Assembly (NCBI GenBank): GCA_017560945.1
Contig: JAFZDY010000045.1
Location: 1 to 55,492, forward strand
DNA from: Bacteroidaceae bacterium
Lineage (GTDB): Bacteria > Bacteroidota > Bacteroidia > Bacteroidales > Bacteroidaceae
Length of the DNA: 55,492 nucleotides
Direction of reading: 5' to 3'
Shown: one piece after another, positions 1 to 6,747 of the stretch
Position numbering within the stretch: position 1 is the stretch's first letter
How the letters are laid out: every line of letters starts with the position of its first letter
Notes under the pieces: generated by a model
What the model was told of the DNA's origin: nothing
The model's database searches: none
The model's input: the letters and a program-made list of their open reading frames with translations, nothing else
Program-made: the position numbers and the translations under genes

Positions 1-45
1 ATCAACTCCCCTCCATAGAGGGAGGGGCAGGGGGTGGGTCTGTAG
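1..45. repeat. G/C-rich hairpin repeat at the window start
   Basis: CTCCCCTCCATAGAGGGAGG followed by GGCAGGGGGTGGGTCTG matches the hairpin block type seen at 19670-19697, 20046-20076 and 24540-24573. It lies downstream of bcp and may double as a transcript end. Confidence 0.65.
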
Positions 46-80
46 GGGCAAGGGGATTGGATCCGTGGTTTTTTTTATTT

Positions 81-530
81 TTACCTTAGAATCTGCTTTG
101 CATGTTCCTTCACCTTGATTTCCTTGGGTAGGATGATGCGTTCAATAATACCCTCTTCGTTGATGATAAAGGTGGTACGGAAGGTTCCCATATACTTGTG
201 TCCGTACATACTCTTCTCTCCCCACACGCCGAAGGCCTCAACCAATGTCTTTTCTGTGTCGGCTATCAAGGGAAAAGGGAGTTCGTGTTTGCTGATGAAT
301 TTTTGGTGCGAAGTCGTACTATCCACACTCACACCTACTACTTCGTATCCCGCCTTACGCAACTCCGCATAGTTGTCACGCAGATTACATGCCTCTGTGG
401 TACAACCTAATGTGTTGTCCTTGGGGTAGAAGTAGAGTACCAACTTCTTCCCTTTATATTGGTCGAGTCGAATCTCCTCGCCTTTTTCGTTTATGCCCAA
501 TAAGTCAGGGGCTTTGTCTCCTATATTCAT
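81..530 (-). CDS. bcp: Thioredoxin-dependent peroxiredoxin (Bcp/PrxQ)
   Basis: Cytoplasmic thiol peroxidase that reduces H2O2 and organic hydroperoxides with electrons from thioredoxin. The 149-residue protein is full length for the BCP/PrxQ family. The peroxidatic cysteine is C43 in the motif TLGCTTEAC, and C48 five residues on is the usual resolving cysteine of the two-Cys PrxQ subtype. An AhpC/TSA-type thioredoxin fold covers nearly the whole chain, with no signal peptide. It stands alone: the GH43 gene upstream ends in its own terminator (671-698), and a promoter is visible at 595-625. Downstream (1-60) is a GC-rich hairpin repeat of a type seen elsewhere in this window. Confidence 0.95.
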   Translation of the reverse strand: MNIGDKAPDLLGINEKGEEIRLDQYKGKKLVLYFYPKDNTLGCTTEACNLRDNYAELRKAGYEVVGVSVDSTTSHQKFISKHELPFPLIADTEKTLVEAFGVWGEKSMYGHKYMGTFRTTFIINEEGIIERIILPKEIKVKEHAKQILR

Positions 531-594
531 TTTTCAAATGTCTTTTGTCACTTTGGGTTACATCACACGTTTGAAATGTATGATTTTCTGCGAG

Positions 595-625
595 CGAAGA
601 TAGTGCAAACCGAGTGAATAACAAA
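595..625 (-). promoter_or_regulatory. bcp promoter
   Basis: On the minus strand, TTTG (625-622) lies 23 nt ahead of TATCTTCG (602-595), a 7/8 match to the Bacteroidetes -7 box TAnnTTTG. Predicted 5' UTR is about 55 nt. Confidence 0.5.
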
Positions 626-670
626 ATAAATTCATCGATTTTTTCTTTTTTCTTTTTTAGTTATAACAAA

Positions 671-698
671 GGGCTGATTTCTCGAATGAAATCAGCCC
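671..698 (-). terminator. Terminator after GH43 gene
   Basis: Perfect 11-bp stem GGGCTGATTTC/GAAATCAGCCC with a 6-nt loop. On the minus strand it is followed by a short T-rich stretch, and it lies about 60 nt after the GH43 stop codon. Confidence 0.7.
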
Positions 699-756
699 CC
701 TGTAACTTTATCGATGTGGGTAAAAACTCCGTCGAATATGTATATTTTATAGATGC

Positions 757-2427
757 TTACTTTTCTTCGCAACTATATTTGAAGTATTCTACATCCACGT
801 GTCCGCCAACCTTCTTTGTAGCATAGTTGAAGATTCCGAACTTAGTTCCCATGAAGAAACGGCGATAGTCAAATATCATGCGATAGTTTTTAGTTCCGAT
901 CTGTGTCCATTGTTCACCATCGAGGCTATAATAGAAGTTTGCAGCATCGTTTCCACCGCGTCTGCCATTGGGACGGAAATCACCATCAAGGCGCAACCAT
1001 ATCTTGGGTTGTTTTGCGTTGAGGAGTGTTGTCAAGTCAATGGTTTCAATAACCTTCTCGTCAACTTTTGTTACAGCTTTTTCACGTTCGGTCAAGGTAA
1101 CATTCTGCTCGCTCATTTCGAGTGTCCACTTTTTGCCGTTCTTTTTAACGGTTAATACACCGCTATCGCCATTGAATGCACTCAATCCTGCGCAATCACC
1201 ATCCTTCATCTTTGACAAATCCATGCAGATGTAACCACTACAAGCAGGACCTTCCATACGCTGGGTCAAGGTGTTGGGTGCCAAATAGAGGTTGGGGACT
1301 ACACGGCTTGTCTTGAGTCGCATGAATCCTGGACGCTCAGTTAAACTCCATGCATTGTCCACAGGATTGTGGTTCCATTGCCAGTGCAGAGCCAACTTAG
1401 TGTCGTCAAACTCGTCGGAGAGTACAATTTTCTTGGTGGGTTGTCCAGTCTTGTACGGACGCATGATGTCGGGTACTCTGTAACTCTCATCGCCCAACAT
1501 AGGCCAACCATCAATCCAACGAACAGGAGACAATGTCAGTACTCGGCCTACACCATTACGGTCTTGGAACATGATACCATACCAGTCGCCCTCTTCGGTG
1601 TCAACAATAGTACCTTGTGCCAAGTGGCTGAAACCTCCGAACGGACTTTCCAATATTACGTTCTTTTCCCATTTGCCATTCAAGTCCTTTGTACGATAGC
1701 ATACTTCACGACGGTTAAGACCTCCACCGTATGCCTGGCTGATAAGCATAGCATAGTAGGTACCACGGTGCTTGATGACGCGAGTTCCTTCCAACAATCC
1801 GCGTTCTTCCTCTTCGCGTTGGAAATAGTGACGCAAACTACCTTCTACTACACTCTTTAAGTCACGTGTCAACTGACACATTTCACCTGTTCCAAAGAAG
1901 ATGTAGGGTGTGCCATCGTCGTCGAAGAACAATGTAGCATCGTGGAAGTGGCGCAAGCGTGTGTGGATTGTCCAGGGACCTTCTGCTTTGGGGGCGGTGA
2001 AGATGTATGTGTCGCCCATAGAACCTTGTTCATTGGGTGCCAACAATGCCCAGAACTTACCATCGTGATACTTCAATGATGTAGCCCATTGTCCACGACC
2101 ATATACGGTTCCTACGCCTTCGCCTTTTTGATCCTCAAGTGGCAATGAGAATGCAAGATCATACTTGGGCGAATCAGTCAATTTATCGAAAATATAACCT
2201 ACGGTCTCCCAATTCTTCAAGTCCTTTGAGGCCATCACGGGTGCACCAGGCATCAAGTGCATGGTGGTGCTGACCAAGTAGAATGTGTCACCTACGCGGA
2301 TAACATCTGGGTCGGGCACATCAGCCCATAGCATTGGGTTTTTGATAGGCTCTTCCTTCATTTGTTGCTGAGCAACACCTACAGCACACAACATGCTTAA
2401 TAGTAAAGCAGAAAAAAAGTGTCTCAT
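757..2427 (-). CDS. Secreted GH43 family glycoside hydrolase (GH43_12-like)
   Basis: Periplasmic or surface arabinofuranosidase/xylosidase-type enzyme acting on plant arabinoxylan-like glycans; the exact substrate cannot be read from sequence. The 556 residues have a signal peptide (about 1-19, cleavage near AVGVAQ), a five-bladed GH43 propeller (about 28-335) and a C-terminal beta-sandwich (about 345-552, PF17851-type). The three expected acids are present: D39 in VPDPDVI (base), the Asp of FHDATLFFDDDG (pKa modulator) and the Glu of LLEGTRV (acid). No SusC/D pair or regulator lies nearby, so it is not inside an obvious polysaccharide-utilisation locus. A -7 box TATATTTG lies at 2533-2526. 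Confidence 0.88.
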   Translation of the reverse strand: MRHFFSALLLSMLCAVGVAQQQMKEEPIKNPMLWADVPDPDVIRVGDTFYLVSTTMHLMPGAPVMASKDLKNWETVGYIFDKLTDSPKYDLAFSLPLEDQKGEGVGTVYGRGQWATSLKYHDGKFWALLAPNEQGSMGDTYIFTAPKAEGPWTIHTRLRHFHDATLFFDDDGTPYIFFGTGEMCQLTRDLKSVVEGSLRHYFQREEEERGLLEGTRVIKHRGTYYAMLISQAYGGGLNRREVCYRTKDLNGKWEKNVILESPFGGFSHLAQGTIVDTEEGDWYGIMFQDRNGVGRVLTLSPVRWIDGWPMLGDESYRVPDIMRPYKTGQPTKKIVLSDEFDDTKLALHWQWNHNPVDNAWSLTERPGFMRLKTSRVVPNLYLAPNTLTQRMEGPACSGYICMDLSKMKDGDCAGLSAFNGDSGVLTVKKNGKKWTLEMSEQNVTLTEREKAVTKVDEKVIETIDLTTLLNAKQPKIWLRLDGDFRPNGRRGGNDAANFYYSLDGEQWTQIGTKNYRMIFDYRRFFMGTKFGIFNYATKKVGGHVDVEYFKYSCEEK

Positions 2428-2525
2428 AATAGATTTTTAATTTAATGTAGCGAGGTCCTATATTTTATTGTCAATCATGTGGCAAGAACCTCCATAATAC
2501 CACAATTGACATTCCTTATTTTTTG

Positions 2526-2533
2526 CAAATATA
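2526..2533 (-). promoter_or_regulatory. GH43 gene -7 box
   Basis: TATATTTG on the minus strand matches TAnnTTTG. It implies a 5' UTR of about 90 nt; no clear -33 TTTG is seen. Confidence 0.5.
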
Positions 2534-2860
2534 GTGAAACTTCTCGTCTTTTTACATAAAACTTTATTTTTTTTACAAAGGGGTGAGTAATATTCGTTTT
2601 TTTAGTAATCATTTTATCGCCCATTAAAACTATCAAAATGTCAAAATGCATATTTTGCTTGCGAGAATAGTGTATTTGGGCGCAAGAATTGTTTTGCTTG
2701 GAAATACGCGATTTTTGGTGCTTTAATAAGATGTAAGTGGATGATTGATTGTGTGATATAAAAATATTAGTTTCGTAATAAGGGATATTCTACACGTCGA
2801 AAATGCAGTAAAAATGTCGATTTGTCCAAGAGGGGTAAACGGAACGATGTACGCACCCTC

Positions 2861-2970
2861 GTCCGATGGCCATCCAACTCGAGATGAATGGCCATCCATC
2901 TGCCATCCGATGGCCATTTGTGTATGACTCCGATGGCCATCCGACAAAAGTCCGATAGCCATCGGACTTA
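2861..2970. repeat. Five-unit 22-nt-period array of ATGGCCAT palindromes
   Basis: The self-complementary octamer ATGGCCAT starts at 2866, 2888, 2910 and 2933, and a one-base variant ATAGCCAT starts at 2955. Spacings are 22, 22, 23 and 22 nt, about two helical turns. Flanks are usually CCG/TCC (for example CCGATGGCCATCC), and the last unit extends to CCGATAGCCATCGG. Bases between cores vary. It lies in the 860-nt gap between the divergent GH43 and cvfB genes. The period is not a multiple of three and no convincing ORF crosses it. Function unknown; a binding array for an oligomeric DNA-binding protein is the simplest idea. Confidence 0.85.
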
Positions 2971-3072
2971 AGGGCATTTGGGAGGGGTGATGTGTAATAA
3001 AGCCTATTTTAGCGCGCAGATGGTATGACTTTTGTGAATATGAAAGGTTAAAATCGGATGATTTGTAACCTG

Positions 3073-3105
3073 TTTATGCAAAAAGAAAGGCGAGTTTTGC
3101 ATAAA
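3073..3105. repeat. Perfect 11-bp inverted repeat upstream of cvfB
   Basis: TTTATGCAAAA (3073-3083) and TTTTGCATAAA (3095-3105) are exact inverted copies separated by 11 nt. Further TTATGCAA/ATATGCAAAA copies follow at about 3125 and 3210. This may be an operator region or simply AT-rich structure. It lies about 150 nt upstream of the cvfB promoter. Confidence 0.6.
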
Positions 3106-3237
3106 TATGCACTATTATCCTGCCTTTATGCAATTGGAAGATTAACAAAAAGTAAGTGAATAGCGAGAATTTGTGCGGTGTGCAATTTGATTTGCCATCA
3201 AAATGAAAGAATATGCAAAAAAGTGTTCTCGAAAACC

Positions 3238-3266
3238 TTTATTTACGAAGATTGTCACTACCTTTG
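3238..3266 (+). promoter_or_regulatory. cvfB promoter
   Basis: TTTA (3238-3241) and TACCTTTG (3259-3266) at the expected 21-nt distance. The -7 box matches TAnnTTTG exactly, and the start codon is 21 nt after it. Confidence 0.65.
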
Positions 3267-3287
3267 TAGGCCAATCAAGTAAAGACT

Positions 3288-4124
3288 ATGCAACATATCA
3301 AGTTAGGAAAATATAATCAATTGAAGGTGGTGAAGACGGTGGACTTCGGAGTGTACCTTGACGGATACGATGATGGAGAGATTCTGCTTCCCACACGCTA
3401 TGTGCCCGCCGAGTGTAGGGTGGGTGATGTGCTCAATGTGTTCATTTATCTCGATAATGAGGAACGTTTGGTGGCTACAACCCTTGAGCCTCTGGTGCAA
3501 GTGGGTCAGTTTGCTTGGTTGGAGGTCTCGTGGGTCAACGAGTATGGCGCTTTCCTTAATTGGGGGCTGATGAAGGACCTGTTTGTCCCTTTCCGCGAGC
3601 AGAAAATGAAGATGCAGATGGGGCGCAGTTACCTTGTACATGCACACTTGGACGAGGAGAGTTACAGAATAGTGGCTTCTGCAAAGGTGGAGCGTTACTT
3701 GAGCAAGGAGCATCCGTCCTATCAACAGGGCGAGGAGGTGGAGGTGCTCGTGTGGCAACGTACCGACTTGGGTGTGAAGGTCATCGTGGACAATCTGTAT
3801 GGAGGATTGCTTTACAATAGCGAATTATTCACTTCCGTAGAGCCAGGCATGAGGATGATGGCATACGTGAAGCAAGTGCGCGAGGATGGAAAGATTGACC
3901 TCTGTTTACACAAGGTGGGATATGCTAAGGTAGAGGACTTCTCGGATACATTGCTTGCCTATCTGAAGGAGCATGATGGATATGTGCAACTCCATGACAA
4001 GAGCCCTGCCGAGGCTATATACGACGCCTTTGGAGTGAGTAAGAAAACATTTAAGAAAGCTGTGGGCGATCTCTATAAGAAACGCCTTATCACCATCAGT
4101 GAAGCGGGCATTCGTCTGCTTTAA
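3288..4124 (+). CDS. cvfB: S1 RNA-binding protein, CvfB family
   Basis: Predicted cytoplasmic RNA-binding regulator of the CvfB (YitL) family, which in Firmicutes affects virulence-factor expression through RNA. The 278 residues contain tandem S1-like OB folds (about 5-60, 70-130 and 145-205; for example KTVDFGVYLDG and WVNEYGAFLNWG) and a C-terminal winged helix (about 215-278, ending in the family-typical VSKKTFKKAVGDLYKKRLI). Length and domain order match the family. It is monocistronic, with its own promoter and a strong terminator at 4146-4188. The molecular target in Bacteroidales is not known to me. Confidence 0.88.
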   Translation: MQHIKLGKYNQLKVVKTVDFGVYLDGYDDGEILLPTRYVPAECRVGDVLNVFIYLDNEERLVATTLEPLVQVGQFAWLEVSWVNEYGAFLNWGLMKDLFVPFREQKMKMQMGRSYLVHAHLDEESYRIVASAKVERYLSKEHPSYQQGEEVEVLVWQRTDLGVKVIVDNLYGGLLYNSELFTSVEPGMRMMAYVKQVREDGKIDLCLHKVGYAKVEDFSDTLLAYLKEHDGYVQLHDKSPAEAIYDAFGVSKKTFKKAVGDLYKKRLITISEAGIRLL

Positions 4125-4145
4125 GAATGGTATAGATATGTAGAG

Positions 4146-4188
4146 GCTCACGCGACTCTTCTTCGGACGAGTTGCGTGAGCTTTTTTT
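4146..4188 (+). terminator. Intrinsic terminator of cvfB
   Basis: Stem GCTCACGCGACTC (4146-4158) pairs with GAGTTGCGTGAGC (4169-4181) with one wobble/mismatch, followed by seven T (4182-4188). Confidence 0.9.
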
Positions 4189-4222
4189 GTATGTGATGAG
4201 GGGAGGGGTAACGTATAGATAC

Positions 4223-4286
4223 AAAAAAAGGGTCAACGCCTTGACCCAACCTTTATTAACCTTAAATCTAATACCATGAAAAACTT
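4223..4286 (-). ncRNA. Candidate free-standing small RNA (about 64 nt)
   Basis: Reading the minus strand, a -7 box TACCTTTG sits at 4298-4291 with TTG at 4320-4318 in the -33 position. A transcript starting near 4286 would run through a leader containing TTTTTCATGGTATTAGA and end at the hairpin TTGGGTCAAGGCGTTGACCC (7-bp stem, 4247-4230) followed by seven T (4229-4223). That is a complete promoter-RNA-terminator unit with no plausible ORF. The next gene downstream is on the opposite strand, so it is not a leader of a local gene. It resembles no RNA family I can name with confidence. Confidence 0.6.
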
Positions 4287-4290
4287 GATG

Positions 4291-4320
4291 CAAAGGTACT
4301 GCTTTTTTGCAGACTCACAA
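4291..4320 (-). promoter_or_regulatory. Promoter of the candidate sRNA
   Basis: Minus-strand TACCTTTG at 4298-4291 (exact TAnnTTTG) with TTG at 4320-4318, 22 nt upstream. The intrinsic terminator follows about 45-70 nt later. Confidence 0.55.
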
Positions 4321-4423
4321 GTGTTTAGTTCAAGAAAGTGAATGAAACTTTGTTTTTCTTGATATATATCAAGTAAAACTCTGTTTGTCCTCTCTTTTAG
4401 TTACATTTTTACTATTTGATATT

Positions 4424-5149
4424 CTAAAAACAGGTGTAGCTTTTCTTTAGCTCCTCGCGCAAGGCTTTGGCCTTTCCACCTGTAAGGTTGTCAAGCAATG
4501 CCCAAAAGTGTGGGCCGTGATTCATCTCACGTGTGTGGCACAATTCGTGTAGCATTACATACTCGCGTAGGTGGGGTGGCAACAGCATGAGGTAGCAGGA
4601 GAGGTTGATGTCGCGTCGCGCTGAACAACTTCCCCATCTTCCTTTGCTCGTGTTTATCTTGCAAACTCCGAATGGTAGGTTGTGAAGAGCCGATAGTGCG
4701 CGTATCCGCTCGGGGAGCATCCATTGGGCTTGTTGACGAAGCGCCCTTTCCACCACCAAATGTAGCCACTCTTGTCGCTTGGGGTCCGTGAAATCGGTGT
4801 CTGGCGGACATACGATGACGGTTTGCCCTGGCTCGGCGTGCAGATGAAACGTTTTCCTTGTCCCACGTTGAAGGGTGATGCTCATAAGGTCGGTATCGAT
4901 GCGGAAGTCCCAATGGATGTGTGGCTTCCCACCATGTTTCTCCAATTCAGTTTTCTGCATCTCCAATTGGCGAGCTTGTAATTGTTGACGGAAGTTGTTG
5001 AGAGTGTCCGTCAATGTGCGTAGTGAGGTGTGTGGTGGTATAGTCACAACCACGCCCTCGGCTTGTGGGCGCATGATGATGCGTCGTGCACGTGAGTTCT
5101 CTCGTATGGTGATAAGACCCAATTGTTCGTCGGTGAATTTCTCAGTCAT
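4424..5149 (-). CDS. YgjP-like metallopeptidase domain protein (DUF45/M48-like)
   Basis: Predicted zinc metallopeptidase of the YgjP/SprT-like group (PF01863); substrate unknown. The 241-residue soluble protein has the HExxH-type motif HELCH at 201-205, a downstream metal-ligand region NHGPHFW (210-216) and the family signature WGSCS (172-176). No signal peptide or membrane segment is visible. In many genomes such proteins sit next to restriction systems, but here the neighbours are core genes and no such system is present. The start is the first ATG after a short AT-rich gap; no -7 box was recognised upstream. Confidence 0.85.
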   Translation of the reverse strand: MTEKFTDEQLGLITIRENSRARRIIMRPQAEGVVVTIPPHTSLRTLTDTLNNFRQQLQARQLEMQKTELEKHGGKPHIHWDFRIDTDLMSITLQRGTRKTFHLHAEPGQTVIVCPPDTDFTDPKRQEWLHLVVERALRQQAQWMLPERIRALSALHNLPFGVCKINTSKGRWGSCSARRDINLSCYLMLLPPHLREYVMLHELCHTREMNHGPHFWALLDNLTGGKAKALREELKKSYTCF

Positions 5150-5262
5150 TTTTTAGAAGGTCTGAAAAATATTTTTTCCTTGTACGTGGTGAACAATTTT
5201 CTAACTAAGGATGTTATCCTTTCGTTAATATTTTCTCTCTCTAATATTCTAATAGGAATGGC

Positions 5263-5386
5263 GGCTTATCGTTCGTGATGAATAGTAAGCCGCTTTATTG
5301 TTTCCATACGATTCGAGGGCTTCCTCCCTTCCCAATCGGAAGTACGATCCGTTGAGGTGAGAAAGCCCTCGTATTGTGTGGCTATT
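5263..5386. terminator. Two adjacent hairpins downstream of argB
   Basis: Hairpin 1 pairs GCGGCTTA with TAAGCCGC (about 5263-5294) and is followed on the plus strand by TTTATTG. Hairpin 2 is a long-loop structure with stem CGAGGGCTT/AAGCCCTCG (about 5315-5372), just after the argB stop on the minus strand. Together they probably end the topA-aroK-argB transcript and separate it from the YgjP gene. T tracts are short, so efficiency is uncertain. Confidence 0.5.
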
Positions 5387-5392
5387 GGCTAA

Positions 5393-6160
5393 TTACTCGA
5401 TGATGGTTCCTTGGGTGCCGTTGATGGCAGATGCTTGTGTGATGATGACACGGCTGACACCAGCTTCGAGAGCTTGGAAGGAGTTTTCCAATTTGGGAAT
5501 CATGCCTCCTTGTATGATGCCTTCGGTGACAAGGTTGTCGAAATCAGCACGAGTGAGGTGGGGGATGACACTATCATCGTCATTCTCGTCGCTCAATACG
5601 CCTTTCTTCTCAAAACAGAAGATGAGTGTCACATCGAACAAACGTGCCAATGCTTTGGCCGTTTCACCTGCAATGGTGTCTGCATTGGTGTTCAAGAGGT
5701 GTCCCTCCTTGTCGTGAGTAAGTGGAGCCATCACGGGTACTACTCCTTCGTGGATGAGTTTGCCCAAGAACTCTGCATTCACTTCGTCCACGTCGCCTAC
5801 GAATCCATAGTCAATGTCCTTCACTGGACGCTTGTGCGAGCGGATGACATTCATATCTGCACCTGTCAGGCCCAAAGCATTTACTCCATGAGATTGCAAT
5901 CCTGCAACAATATTCTTGTTTACCAACCCGCCATACACCATTGTTACTACACGCAGGGTGTCGGCATCGGTAATGCGACGTCCGTTTACCATTTGGCTCT
6001 CAATGCCCAATTGGGCGGCAAGGCGAGTGGCCGAACGGCCTCCACCGTGTACCAATAGTTTCTTTCCTGGGATGGCAGAAAAGTCGGTCAGTAGGCGTTG
6101 TAGGGTTTCCTCTTCCTCCACAATTTTACCACCCACTTTAATGATGGTCAATTTCTCCAT
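5393..6160 (-). CDS. argB: Acetylglutamate kinase
   Basis: Phosphorylates N-acetyl-L-glutamate (or the N-succinyl analogue reported for Bacteroides arginine synthesis) in the second step of arginine biosynthesis; cytoplasmic amino-acid kinase family. The 255 residues show the nucleotide-binding KVGGKIV (8-14), the substrate-loop HGGGRSATRLA (39-49) and the C-terminal IQGGMIPKLENSFQAL region. It is the last gene of a topA-aroK-argB run, 44 nt after aroK. An argE-like gene lies 6.7 kb away in a separate run, so the arginine genes here are scattered. Confidence 0.94.
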   Translation of the reverse strand: MEKLTIIKVGGKIVEEEETLQRLLTDFSAIPGKKLLVHGGGRSATRLAAQLGIESQMVNGRRITDADTLRVVTMVYGGLVNKNIVAGLQSHGVNALGLTGADMNVIRSHKRPVKDIDYGFVGDVDEVNAEFLGKLIHEGVVPVMAPLTHDKEGHLLNTNADTIAGETAKALARLFDVTLIFCFEKKGVLSDENDDDSVIPHLTRADFDNLVTEGIIQGGMIPKLENSFQALEAGVSRVIITQASAINGTQGTIIE

Positions 6161-6204
6161 TTCGATTTATCCTTTTATTAACTCAGGGGAGACTGAGTCG
6201 TTTA

Positions 6205-6744
6205 TTACTTGTCAATAGATGCCATGATTTGTTTTTCCAACATGTCGGAAGCCTCTTGTATGCGTCCTCCGTTATCCAATAGGCCGATGTCGAATATCAA
6301 GTGCGCCTGATTATAGTATTCTTCGCGCTTGTCGAGCGATTCGCGGATGAAAGCATCTAACTCTTCATCGTTTTTCTGAGCAATGAGGGGGCGCTTTTGT
6401 TTTCCCATGCGCAGGTGGGTGCGAAGTGTCTCTGCAGAGGCTTTCAGATACACGGTCAGCCCTTGTGTATTCATGTATTCCATATTGTCGAAGAAGCAAG
6501 GTGTACCACCGCCAGCAGAAATCACTACATCCTCGAATTCTGCCACCTCGTGTAGCATGTTTCGTTCTACTTGTCGGAATCCCTCCTCACCTCGTGTGGC
6601 AAACAGTTGGCTTACACTTTGGTGGTAACGATTTTCTATGTACCAATCAAGGTCAATGAACTCCAAGTTCAAGTTACGGGCAAGAATCTTCCCTAAGGTA
6701 GTCTTGCCCGCACCCATATAGCCTATCAGTATGATTCTCTTCAT
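6205..6744 (-). CDS. aroK: Shikimate kinase
   Basis: ATP-dependent 3-phosphorylation of shikimate in the chorismate pathway; cytoplasmic NMP-kinase fold. The 179 residues have the Walker A GYMGAGKTTLGK (8-19), the shikimate-binding FIDLDWYIE (about 30-38) and GGGTP (about 79-83). Its start is only 3 nt after the topA stop, so co-transcription and probably translational coupling with topA are likely. aroB, another shikimate-pathway gene, is 24 kb away. Confidence 0.94.
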   Translation of the reverse strand: MKRIILIGYMGAGKTTLGKILARNLNLEFIDLDWYIENRYHQSVSQLFATRGEEGFRQVERNMLHEVAEFEDVVISAGGGTPCFFDNMEYMNTQGLTVYLKASAETLRTHLRMGKQKRPLIAQKNDEELDAFIRESLDKREEYYNQAHLIFDIGLLDNGGRIQEASDMLEKQIMASIDK

Positions 6745-6747
6745 CTG

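Noticed and set aside
2861-2970. CRISPR array
   Set aside because: The constant part is only about 8-13 nt and palindromic, the variable part about 10 nt, and no cas genes occur in the window. The same holds for 51202-51294.
2723-2977. 84-codon minus-strand ORF across the ATGGCCAT array
   Set aside because: Its repeated MAIG/SDGH segments are translations of a non-coding 22-nt repeat whose period is not a multiple of three, so frames shift from unit to unit.
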